Assembly: GCA_019321725.1 (NCBI GenBank)
Contig: CM033109.1
Location: 20,863,993-20,927,992, forward strand
Length of the DNA: 64,000 nucleotides
Source of the DNA: Paulownia fortunei
Lineage: Eukaryota; Streptophyta; Magnoliopsida; Lamiales; Paulowniaceae
Direction of reading: 5' to 3'
The position numbers were made by a program, and so were the translations under genes. Under the pieces are notes generated by a model that saw nothing but the letters and a program-made list of their open reading frames with translations, made no database searches and had not been told where the DNA came from. This document shows positions 36,274 through 47,700 of this stretch, in pieces; position 1 is the stretch's first letter; the number at the start of each line of letters is the position of its first letter.

Positions 36274-36309
<36 letters not shown>
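36274..36309. repeat. (AT)n microsatellite
   Basis: About 18 uninterrupted AT units lie some 550 bases upstream of the KCS gene. The tract is likely variable in length. Confidence 0.95.
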
Positions 36310-36313
<4 letters not shown>

Positions 36314-36599
36314 GTGTTGTACATATATACGTACATATATTTGCAATTATGTGGACCGTCTAATGAATAATATATGATTATATGTAAACTAAATGAATTT
36401 TTTTTACCTATTTTATCTTTCTAGAACATAGAGATGCACTAAGTTTTCATGCATAGCTAGGAGGGGCAAATTAAATTATCTTTGGGTATATTAGTTGATT
36501 AAGAAACTGTATATATGTGGGGTTTCTCAAATTCACGTACCTAAAGCGTAAATGGTTTTTTTTGTTTGATAGTATAGTAAAGATTGTTAGGGAGGTCAC

Positions 36600-36852
36600 G
36601 CACAAAAGAGTTGGTGGGAGTTGAGAGATACAATTAGTGTTTTAAAGACCATGGTCACATGTCCAACTTGGCCAACCCCTTAATAATACCAAGTGTTGGG
36701 TTTAAATTCCTCATCAAATATCAAACATTTGCTTAACAAAAACACACATTATAACACATCACCACCTCCATTTCTTACTCCTTTCTGCTTCCTTCTTCCC
36801 TATTTCTAAGCCTCTAACCCCCCCATACAAAAACAAGAAAATAAAGAAAAAC
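36600..36852 (+). promoter_or_regulatory. Probable core promoter and leader of the KCS gene
   Basis: There is no strong TATA box; a weak candidate is GTTTAAAT near 36701. An AGTTGGTGGG sequence near 36610 reads ACCAACT on the other strand, an element often bound by plant MYB factors. A pyrimidine-rich leader (about 36760-36825) runs into the start context AAACATGG. The assignment is by position and composition only. Confidence 0.35.
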
Positions 36853-38268
36853 ATGGATCTTGTTCTCATGTTTTTCTACTGTCTCCCTCTAATTCCTCTA
36901 TTTTACAACCTATGGAGAAGTCTTTATCAAAGAAGGCACCAAAATTGTTACATATTGGACTACGAATGCTACAAGCCGACCGAAGACAAAAAGCTGAGTA
37001 CAAAATTTTCAGGTGAAGTTATTAGGCGAAACAAGCACCTCGGCCTCAATGAGTACAAGTTCCTCTTGAAAGCCATAGTCAGTTCAGGCATCGGCGAGGA
37101 GACGTATGCTCCGAAAATGGTGTTCGAAGGCCGAGAAGCAGCTCCAACTCTAGATGATGGCCTCTTGGAAATGGACGAGTTTTTCATAGACAGCATCGAT
37201 ACACTCTTCAAGAGAACTTGCATCTCTCCTTCAGAAATCGACGTCCTAGTGGTAAACATATCGATGCTCGCCACGCTCCCTTCGTTGTCCGCAAGGATTA
37301 TCAATTTTTACAAGATGAGAGAAGATATCAAGGTCTATAACATCACGGGCATGGGCTGCAGCGCGAGCTTAGTCTCCATCAACATCGTCCAGAACATATT
37401 CAAGACTCAGAAAAACCTGCAAGCCCTTGTGGTGACATCCGAGTCTTTGAGCTTGGGTTGGTACACGGGCAACGACAGATCCATGATACTCGCCAATTGC
37501 CTGTTTAGATCAGGAGGGTGCGCCATGATTCTGACAAACAAACCATCCTTAAAAGACAAAGCCATGTTCAAGCTGAAATGCCTGGTGAGAACCCACCACG
37601 GCGCGAGGGATGAGTCCTACGATTGTTGCATACAGAAAGAGGACGACAAAGGGTACGTCGGGTTCCACCTCGACAAGAACCTCCCCAAGGCAGCCACACG
37701 GGCATTCGTCGATAACTTAAAGGAAATAGCTCCCAAGATCCTGCCTGTGCGCGAGCTCCTCCGCTTCACGGTGCTGCTACTCGTTCGAAAACTACGGCAG
37801 AAATGGAGCAAAGCAGCGGCAGGCGGCGCCACAGCCAGGCCCGTGATCGATTTCAAGACGGGAGTGGATCATTTCTGCCTGCACACAGGGGGGAAGGCGG
37901 TGATCGATGCAATAGCACAGAATCTCAGCTTGAGCGAGTACGATGTGGAGCCGGCCAGGATGACGCTGCACCGGTTTGGGAACACGTCGGCGAGTAGCCT
38001 TTGGTACGTGTTGGCGTACATGGAGGCCAAGAAAAGGCTTAAAAAAGGTGACAAAGTGTTTATGATTAGCTTTGGGGCAGGGTTTAAGTGCAACAGCTGC
38101 TTGTGGGAGGTGATGAGGGATTTGGAGGGTAAGAATGTGTGGAAAGACTTCATTGATAGCTATCCACCAAAGAATTTGGCTAATCCTTTCTTGGAGAAGT
38201 ATGGATGGATTCAGAACGAGGATCCGGATACATTTTACGTTCCGGATGATTACGAAATACCAGATTGA
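36853..38268 (+). CDS. KCS: 3-ketoacyl-CoA synthase, KCS3/KCS12/KCS19-like
   Basis: This enzyme family condenses malonyl-CoA with long-chain acyl-CoA in the ER membrane, the first step of very-long-chain fatty acid elongation for waxes, cutin/suberin and sphingolipids. The intact, intronless frame encodes 471 residues. One N-terminal hydrophobic segment (residues 1-20) is followed by the FAE1/KCS fold. Candidate catalytic residues are Cys169 (GMGCSAS), His344 (FCLHTGGKAV) and Asn377 (HRFGNTSASS), spaced as in the family. Most KCS proteins have two N-terminal helices and about 490-530 residues; this shorter form resembles the KCS3/12/19 subgroup. KCS3 has been reported to act as a regulator of KCS6, so a regulatory role is possible, but the active-site residues are present. 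The start is chosen from the hydrophobic anchor and AAACATGG context. Confidence 0.95.
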   Translation: MDLVLMFFYCLPLIPLFYNLWRSLYQRRHQNCYILDYECYKPTEDKKLSTKFSGEVIRRNKHLGLNEYKFLLKAIVSSGIGEETYAPKMVFEGREAAPTLDDGLLEMDEFFIDSIDTLFKRTCISPSEIDVLVVNISMLATLPSLSARIINFYKMREDIKVYNITGMGCSASLVSINIVQNIFKTQKNLQALVVTSESLSLGWYTGNDRSMILANCLFRSGGCAMILTNKPSLKDKAMFKLKCLVRTHHGARDESYDCCIQKEDDKGYVGFHLDKNLPKAATRAFVDNLKEIAPKILPVRELLRFTVLLLVRKLRQKWSKAAAGGATARPVIDFKTGVDHFCLHTGGKAVIDAIAQNLSLSEYDVEPARMTLHRFGNTSASSLWYVLAYMEAKKRLKKGDKVFMISFGAGFKCNSCLWEVMRDLEGKNVWKDFIDSYPPKNLANPFLEKYGWIQNEDPDTFYVPDDYEIPD

Positions 38269-38572
38269 ATTATTTTCTTAAAAATATTTTGTTGGGTTTG
38301 GTTGGGAGGGTGGGGGGTGGGTTGGTAATTTTTTCTTCTTCTTCATTCTACTAATCAAGAAGTATTTTACTGTGTGTTTGATGCCCTCCCTCTATTTTTG
38401 TTATGTTTTATTTGGGTGTAAGGTTTTTAGGTCTTATTGTTGATCCATACAGGTGGCTCATACCCATTCAAAAGTGGAAGATACTTTTGTTTAGACCTGA
38501 AATTTGTATCCTATTAAAAGATGATAATTGCAAGAATGAAAAGTGCAATATGAATTTGTTTAGTCAACTCTC

Positions 38573-38578
<6 letters not shown>

Positions 38579-38637
<59 letters not shown>
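38579..38637. repeat. Compound microsatellite (CT)n(AT)n(AC)n
   Basis: About 14 CT units, about 11 TA units and a short CA run follow one another, some 310 bases beyond the KCS stop codon, possibly in the 3' untranslated region or just after it. Confidence 0.9.
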
Positions 38638-38639
38638 TC

Positions 38640-40465
38640 AAGGTCATCGACCATCAAAAGCAGCTCCATTTATTCTAATATGCTTTTCTCATTTTCCGCC
38701 ACATCAAAAGATATGCAAGAAGAGGTCCTTTTTCACTTCACCGTATTTATTTCAATTTTGTGTTTATTTTATATTATATGTGCAATGTATACACTTAACT
38801 TCAAATCTATGTTTATAAAAAAAATTATACATATAGCATGCATGTGTTAAATAAAATATAAAATATAATATAAAATTATAATAGAAGATCCAAACTGATC
38901 TCTTTTATATCACTTAATTTCAACTTTCCACGTAATATATTTACCATGGTATATAGAGATGGAGGAAGTAGAGAGTCTTGAATGGAAAGTTGCCCATTAC
39001 ACTTATCTATAAATTCATATTTTAAGTATAAATTAATTAAATAAAATTTAAAACTTTATCCCTTAAAATTTTTAAATTGCCCTCCCACTCAAGCCAAAAA
39101 ATCTATCTCGTCTTCTAAAACTAAAAACTACGACTCACGCCCGCACGCACGCGCACACACACACACTCCGTGCCAGTAAATTTGAAACCATAATTCTGAT
39201 GCGGTTAAAGATTTTCCCGTAAAGTTATTGGTTAGTAGTTATGTTGAAAGGCATCCACAATGAATGCACAAACTTAAGGCATGGGGCCAACAGTAGAAAC
39301 ACCCATAGCTGGCTCCTCTTTGGCTCTAAATACCCTATATGCAACTATTGTGCTCCATGTGAAACATTTATAGTATCCGAAAAGGACATTTTAAATCAAA
39401 CTTTTCACTGTGATATTGAGATCTAACACATTAGAATGATCAAACTATCCTTATACCGGCCAATGAATCCTCCATTCAAACTTGTGAATGGAGATTTAGG
39501 GTTAGCTAAGTCGGGAATAGACAACCAACGTAACAACCTCCTCGGACACGATGGTAGAAGCGTGTCTGTTTGGAATATTTTAGTTGATTTATAGTTACTG
39601 CTATTCAAAGAATGAGCCCGTCGTTATAGTTCCACCAAAATATCAGTCAAATTAAACTTTATATATCATACCTCAAAGTTCGGTACCAAATGAGCAATGA
39701 GGCTGCACATATAGTACTAATATCCACTTAGATATTGGATGCATTTAGGCTACATAATGACTAACTACTTTGAAGCCCTACACTCGAAATCATTGAATAT
39801 GGTGAGGCTCCACACGACAACAACAATAAGTATTGTTCAAGTGTAAGCTGGCCAGAATTCCGCCTCCCATAAATATAGAGGATAATATTTCATGCCTGCA
39901 TGCCCCGGCATTTTACATTCAAGACAGCCGTTTTTCTTTCTTCATTGGATATATAAAGTTTTCACTTACACAGAGAATCATGAACGGTTTAATCTCTGTT
40001 CCTGGTTAAACTACTTCATAATCTTTTAATTGGAGTATTTTGTTCAAGGCAAAAAATTTGCTTAGAAAATTAGTACATCTTATTCTTGGTCTTAATTTTG
40101 GACTAAACAAATTGTATACGTCCTTAGAAAACAGGATTCAATTAATCCTCAAGCTTGTTTAACTATTTTGTTAGAGACTGAATTAGGCCGCCTTCAACCT
40201 TAATTAGATTAGTTTCTGATTGCGGAGCCGTATATTTATTCTAATTTTGTATTATTATATATAATATATGCACCTCATATGTATATAATATTTTTTAAAA
40301 AATATTTTATATAAATAGCATGCATGTATTATAAAAATATAAAATATAATAGAGAATTAAAAAAGAAAATCCAAACTAATCGATGCACTATTTTAATTTC
40401 ATGTCTGCATCAAGTTGATAATTGACAAGAAAGCCTTAGCAAATTAGCGAATACAAATAAGAAAT
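38640..40465. other. Intergenic sequence with an unexplained moderate-GC patch
   Basis: Most is AT-rich with nothing recognisable. About 39230-39930 has less skewed composition, with a possible TATA-like GGCTCTAAATACCC near 39330, but no frame longer than about 60 codons and no known domain. A (CA)n/(CG)n patch lies near 39138-39170. It may be an old transposon remnant. Confidence 0.4.
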
Positions 40466-40840
40466 AGGGATGATAATGAGTCGAGTCTATGTTGGGTTTG
40501 TATGTATTTGAAATTTGATCCCTAAAATTTTTAAAAACTCAAACTTAGACCCGTCTTATACCTACACACACGGTGGGTAGATTCGTTAAACCCGCTTTAT
40601 AAATTAAAAAATAAAAAATTATATTTTAAAAGAAATAATACTATTAAAATTTTCTATTTTTTTAAATACCATATAAATATATAATAAATTATTATAAAAT
40701 AAAAAAAATAAACGAATTGAATCTAAATCGAAATCGGATTTAAAAATAAAAAATACACAATCCAACCAAAACTCATTTATATACCGGACAGATCCAAATT
40801 TTTAATATGCTCTATTGCTATTCCTAATCAGGATATTGAT
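40466..40840. mobile_element. Small non-autonomous repeat, family M1, copy 3
   Basis: The left end TAGGGATGATAATGAGTCGAG and the right end CTCTATTGCTATTCCTAATC are imperfect inverted repeats. Ends and core match the copy at 13181-13545. No coding sequence is present. Confidence 0.6.
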
Positions 40841-43800
40841 ACAGTAGCTTAGGATAATAAAAGAAAGGTGACAATTAATGTTAATCAATTATAATAAACC
40901 AGGCTCATTAATTCATTGATTGTACCAAATACTTTTGTAAAAGAACAAAATATCAGCATTAAACTAGATAAATGAAAAAACAGTACTTTCAGCACAACGA
41001 AATATAACTATAAATAAATTACAAAGTCCTTGCTTTAACTATAAAAACATTATAAATACCTTCAATTCTAAATATAAACTTTAATCATTACCAACACACA
41101 TAGCACCAAAACCATAACCTCATAAACTAATTTTTATTACATTTTAAATTTACGGGCAACATAGTCAATTCATGACTCTGTCTAGAATTTTTATTGGAAC
41201 AAATTTGAAGGGAAGATTTTTGTTTATAATAAAATAGATGCGAGAAATTAATAATGTAACTATTACTGAAGATACAGAAACCTAATTAAACCTAAATATT
41301 TTTGTTAATTTTTTTTTACACTACTGTGCTTGTAATTCGATCGATATTACGGATTAATTAATGTGTAATTTCTGAAGTTGTTAGCTTGAGGGATTTTGAA
41401 TGTATTAATCGTCCTATAATTGAAGTAGAAAGACCAAAATATTGAGCAAAATCTACTTAAGCACATGTATGTAAGTTCTATCTCATCTAAGAGGAAACTT
41501 AATTAGATATAGATATTAACGTAAGTATTTTTTTTTTTTAATAATCAAGAAAAGCACTATTCTTTCACACGAGTGTATTTATTTTAATTTCTATCCTATA
41601 AGGAAGAAGACTAATTTTGAGTCAAAATTTCTTATTCTTTCGACATAAAATTATAGGATAAGGTGTTTGTTTTTTCAATTTTTGAATAGCAATTTTACGT
41701 GGTGTCACATTGAACTGACACTTGACCGATATATATATATATATATATATATCATAGACAAATTGTCCCACATCCATGTTGATTGGGCGTCGCATCAAAT
41801 GGTCATATACAGAGTTTTAACTTCATTAAATGCCGTTCAAATTTAGGTTAATCATCTTTGACTAATAAAGTTGAAATTTCAAATTTTTAAAATTTAAAAT
41901 ATTCTAAGTTCAAAATCCCATTAGATATGAGTGTTAGTTAGCTCTCCGTTTTCGTTTAAATATATTGGTTGTACTTAATTAATATTTGGTATTTTGATAT
42001 CTTGAGAAGTAATTAATAATATAATTTATTATGGATTGGCTTTTATTAGCATATATTATGATTTTTAATATGTTGATTGTACTTAATAAATAAATTTGAT
42101 TATTGAAATCTTAATTGATGTAATTGGTGTTACTCTTGAAAAATAAAAAAGAAGAATATTTAGGTTAAATGGTTAATCACTGTCGATCAACTGAAACAAA
42201 TTTTTCTTCTTCTGAAAAATATCAAGCTTTTAATTTTTTGCTAACTAAACCATGTTAGTTGTTTCTTCAACTCAACAACTTTTTGGCAATTTTTTTAAAA
42301 AGAAACAATGAATAAATATCAATTATTACGTTCAAATTTTAAATTCAATTTAAACAGCTATATAATTTATAACATTCAGATATCAAATATTAAATAGAAT
42401 ATAATAAATTATTATCTAAGTAGATTAGTATCCTCAAATCTAAGACTTTTCAATCGTGCAACCTCGACTCTAATACTTGGGTAAGACCTCCTTAACAAAT
42501 TATGGGAAATTTCTTTGCTTGGCAATAAGAGTTTGAGACATTGAGTTCTTCAAATAATGAGCACATTGAATGACCAAAATATTTAATAGATAAACTAATT
42601 TGGATCCTCTTATAAAATAATATTTTATTTTTTTATTATATTTTATTAATAATACGAAATGAAATATTCCGTATTGTTAACAAATGGTATATTGAGCTTG
42701 TATGCATTAATAGTGGTTCGTACAAGACAAGATGCCCCTTAATAAAAGCTAACCTTGTCAGGTCCTAGTCCACAGCGAAGCAGAAATGAGAAGATTATTT
42801 GATTGGTTGAACTGGGCCCAAATCCTTCGCTTGTTGAATTTGATCTTTAAAAAAAAAAATGCCTACAGTAAATAATAATGATAAAATATTAAATGATAAT
42901 ATCAAAATTATTATTAATAATATTTTATAATAATTTTTGTTTTTCATAATAATAATTTTCATAAATGTAATTGTGACACAAATTATGTTTAAGTTCTCAA
43001 GTTTAACTATTCATAACACATTTATGGACAATTCAATAACAAGATAGATATAGATGTAGAGTTATTCTGACAAACTTTATTGTCGCTTAGTTAGACCAAA
43101 TATATGTTATTAATTATAAGTAATGATAATTTATATATATTTTTATGTCACTAATTATCAATAATGATAATTTATGCACTGTCACCATTTATTAATAATG
43201 ATTTATAAACAATTTTTGTATCATAATAATAATTTATACATAATTCTTGCTACAATTAAATTTATGAAAGTCTTATCGCTTAATATAAATTAATGATAAT
43301 TTTAATATTGACACTTGATATTTTATTATTAATATTTTTTCAAATATTGACCCTTGACATAAATTTAGCTTTTAAAACAGTTGGATATGATTTAAATAGA
43401 ACTAATGACTTATACATTAGATGTGTCAATGAGATATAGTTCAAACGACAAAACTAATGTCCCCAACTTCATAACTAAAAGATTTTGGATTAAAGTCCAT
43501 CAAAATACGTGCGGTATTAGTCTACTTTTAAATAATTTCTTTTTATTAAATGTATTCAACAATTAATCGTACTTAATTCATATTTAATATGTTATTATAC
43601 TGAATAACGTAATGGATTACTCCACTAAAAATAATCTATATGGGATCAAATTTATTTTTTTTTTAAATAAAAAAAGATAAATTATATCATCTAATTTCAA
43701 AACCTTTTTTTGCCTCAGTCCTAATAAAATCAATGAATAATTTGTTCTTTTAAGTGGACTTGGCTCTAGCCTAATTACATTGGAAATGGAAGAGATATGG

Positions 43801-44789
43801 TTTGGGCCATTTCTCAACATAATGTTCCAGGCCCTTACCCTGTGGCATCAAAAGGATCATAACCAAATCTATCAAGGAACATGTGGTATTTCTTATGGAT
43901 CTATTTTTGGGCCATGACTTAATTTTTTTATTTTTTACTTTTTTAATTTTATATGAACTCGAGTCGTTTACAAAACAGTATTCTCTTTAATTTTGAGCAA
44001 TAATTTTTTTATTTTTATAAATTTTGTATTAAAGAATTGTAAAAAAAAAAAAGAAAGAGATTAAAAGATTGTGCTTTTGCGAAATTATTTCAAAATACAA
44101 ATGTGTTTGACTAGCAAATTTAGGAGAGAAAAGGAAAAGAAGAGAGGAAGAAAGACCCATGGCGACTAAGCCTCATTTCAAGTGATTATACTAAGGAATC
44201 GTGACACTGAATTTTTAAGTTATATATTGATATATTTGATTTTCGGATGTTACACAAAAAAAAAAAAAAAAAAAAAAGTGAACATGATCATTTTATTCTG
44301 TGTGTAATAAAATAGAAATTTTAAAGTTATTCAATTCTAAATTAACAACTCATCAATGGCAATTTAATTTCTATGATTCCATACGAATCAATCAATCAGA
44401 TTGTTAGTGTGTATATATTTTTCTTATCATCCTGAATTAAACTCTATTTGTATATTGAATATTATATATTTTATTTTCAGGTGTTTATAAATAATAATAC
44501 ATTATTTTCCCAATCTTCTTTTTGAAATATTCTCATGTAAAATTGATTCACATTGTATGTGAATACAAAAATCTTTTTTATATTAAAAAATTAAATTACT
44601 ACTACTATACTTAACTCATAAGGACAATAATCAAAATGAGCAAAAAAAAAAAAAAAAAAAGGAAAGAGAAAAAAGTAAGTATGATTTTGTCTAGTGTCTA
44701 CACCTAACGCAGATCTTTGATTAACATCTATCGCACCAGCAAGGCGGTTATTTCATCGAGCGGTTGGCGCGCTTTCGTGTTTTGCGGCA
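40841..44789. other. AT-rich intergenic sequence upstream of the Nudix gene
   Basis: Apart from the SINE-like fragment near 43420, I see no gene. Present are a (AT)n run (41729-41751), a 23-base poly(A) run (44255-44277) and another near 44641. A purine-rich leader followed by ATGGCG at 44159 opens only eight codons. The composition becomes GC-richer from about 44700 on approaching the Nudix start codon, as expected for a transcription start region. Confidence 0.45.
43420..43512 (+). repeat. tRNA-derived SINE-like fragment
   Basis: GAGATATAGTTCAAACGACAAAACTA looks like a degenerate A-box region, and TTTTGGATTAAAGTCCATC about 50 bases later like a degenerate B box (compare GGTTCGAGTCC). The sequence between does not form a tRNA cloverleaf. 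No target duplication was identified. Confidence 0.35.
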
Positions 44790-47700
44790 ATGGAGACGAC
44801 GGAGCGCCCCTCTGGAATCGGCGGCGGCCGCGATCTTCTCGCATTTAAACTTCTTGTCTCGTGTCCCTCAGGTCTTTCTCCTTCTGAGGTACCAACCCCT
44901 TTATCTCTGCTTGCATATTTTTCTGCATTGGCAGCTGTTCTTTTTTGGTTTGTTCTTTTCTTTTTCACCTTTTTTCCTGCATAGCACTGGAAATTATAAG
45001 GTTTGAAATGCTGTTTGTAAATACCAGGTGTCAGTGGTGTTTGATCAGGCCTATGATAGGATCCCCCACCCGGATATCAACTTGGAAAATTCCATTGCAG
45101 AGGTTCTTTTCCTATTTTCCGGATTTATATTTGTTGATCTTATTGTTTGGAATTTCTGTTCATTTTGTAATAATGCGTGGATGTTATAATTGGAATTCAA
45201 ATGTTAGATATGGGACAGGAGAGTTCAACAAAACCCAACTTTGTACAATGGACTAAAGTTCAGGGTATGTGGATGCTTTTCTCAAGGCCTCACTATTTAT
45301 GTGTTCAATTAATTTACTTCTGTTAACATTTGTTTTTTTATTATTTGATTATATTGCTATCTCCTAAGGGTCTTATTGAATTGGGAAAAACCTTCTGCTT
45401 CTGTCATGACCAGGCCTCCCCTGGCTCTTCCATTTCAGTTGTATGTCTCTCTTGTGAGCTGAAGCCTGTTCTCTAAGTGGAGTTTGTAGCTGTTGTGTTG
45501 AAAACATTACACTAGATAATAGTTGTATAGTTCTTTAATTCTCTGATGAAAAGGGCGAAAACGAGGTTTCGAGAGAATTATGTAAATTCATTGATAACAC
45601 AAGATGCCTAAATTGAGACTATTTTGTGCAATTGATAAATAATGCATTTAGAATTTATTCAGTTGATAACTTGACAGTATGGTGGGCACACCATGGGTGG
45701 CGGGGCTGATTCCACTCAGAAGGCTTATGTTTGCCTTCACCTTGGCTTGACAGATTATAGGTTCTCTCTCTCTCTCTCTCTCCCCTCGAATACCAACTGG
45801 AACTCCTTTTATTTTTCCAATTCTTTTTATTTTTTGGATTAAAGTAGAAAACAAGTTTCCAGAGTATGTTGTTAGAGCTCCTCCTTATTACTATTTGGTC
45901 CATGCTGACACCTTTATTTCTATGTGTTTCTCATTTTTCTTTCTTTATCTTATTTCTAGTTAAAACTTTTTGGAATTTAAGATAGGTTGTTTGGCTTTAC
46001 TTAAGCTTGGTGGAAACTGCTCGATCAAATGATCTGATAAATGAATGACAAATCACTTTCCAAGGAAGTTAGTTCTATCCCAGCATCCATTGCATGGGAT
46101 TGTAATTTAGATACCTTTTTGTTTCTTCTTATTGTGTGTATGCCATAATTTTATTGCAAATTCAGCTATTAATACCTGAAAATCAAATAAGGGTATTCTA
46201 TGAGCGTCCGAAGCTGGATATATCCTGTTACAAGAAACTAAAAACAAAGGCATATGGCAGATTTATAAACCTGTGTTCTTAGCCTACAGGAATCCAACAC
46301 AAATATAGATACAGCTCGGATGATAACCATATTATGCTTTATTGGTGCCTCAGTCTGTGTAACCTGTAATTGAAGAGACTGAGACCTCCTTTTAAGGTCA
46401 CAAGGAAAAAAAGTCATTTTAATGTGTGCTGCTGATTGTTTGCATGTGCCATGGTGGTGTCTACATAAATCTCAAAAGGATGATAATTTGTGGCAGAAAC
46501 TCTTGAATAAATCTTTTGGACTAGACTTAGTTTCTAAATGGGATTTCATCAAGTTAAATGAAAAGATTCTTGTTATATAAGTCTTTACCTGCATAAAGTG
46601 CAAAACAAACCTTGCTTTTTTAATATTAGGCTCAATATTAGCCTCTAGTTTTTAATGCGGTATCAATGGTGTGATGATTCTTTAACGTTTTGGTAATTCT
46701 TGCTCAGGACATTTGTGGGAACAAACTTGAATCCTTTGTGGGAAAGATTTCTTTTTCCATCTGAAGGTAAATCTGCTTAATTATAATGTAGTCTTAAGAC
46801 ATAAGAACTATTAAGTTTTGATAATTGTATGCTGTATGGCTGTCTCATGTTGCATTTTATTCCTCCTACCCTCTTCCCCAAAAAAAAAAAACGAAAAAGA
46901 AAAAGGAAAATGGTATGTAAGCACCATAAAAAGAAGATCTGGAGGACCATGATCAAAATCAGGCAGAATATACTTGTCTTTGCTTTAGTTGACGTCATCA
47001 ACAATGGCATTAGGTTGAAATTAGGCAAGTATATAACAACTGGAATGGCATAGATCACCAGTTTAGTTGTGTGTTTTGGTTAAATTTCTTGTAAGAGAGA
47101 ATGCAAGAAGTCTTGGTACAACAAAGAGAGTACTGAAATATAATTGATTATATTGCTATTTGAAATTTAGAAGTACACAAATTTGATATGCAACCAGGCA
47201 AAATTATTTTTACTTTTTGTTTGTAGATGATTGGAGAAGGTGTCGACATACCTCTAATCCTCTTGGCAATGGTGCAATCGTAGAGACATCTGACGAAGAA
47301 ATTGTTGTGTTGCAAAGGAGTACCAATGTTGGTGAATTTCCTGGGCACTTTGTTTTCCCTGGAGGCCATCCAGAGGTACCCTTTAAATGAATCTCACTTC
47401 CTTTTTTCGGACATCATTCTAGTAATTTTATGGGGTATACTCTTGCCTTTTAATGTTCACATGCAGTGCTATTACTCTAATGTATCCACGTAGAGGCAGT
47501 TGAATCTGCCGATCAATGTGACAGATACAAGTTTTTATTCACTCCATTATTGTGACACTATTATTTAGCAGTATAATATGTTTATTAATGGTTTATCATG
47601 TCATTTTAAGCTCAGTTCAGGCTTTATTCATCCTTTCTATGAAGCAATACCTACTATACGTTACAAATTTTGACAGCCCCAAGAAGTTGGCATAATAAGC

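Noticed and set aside
39241..39608. Two 61-codon frames between the KCS and Nudix genes
   Set aside because: Neither has a recognised domain, a good start context or splice continuation.
44159..44185. Purine-rich leader followed by ATGGCGACTAAG as a gene start
   Set aside because: The frame stops after eight codons, and no splice donor followed by a continuing frame could be found.
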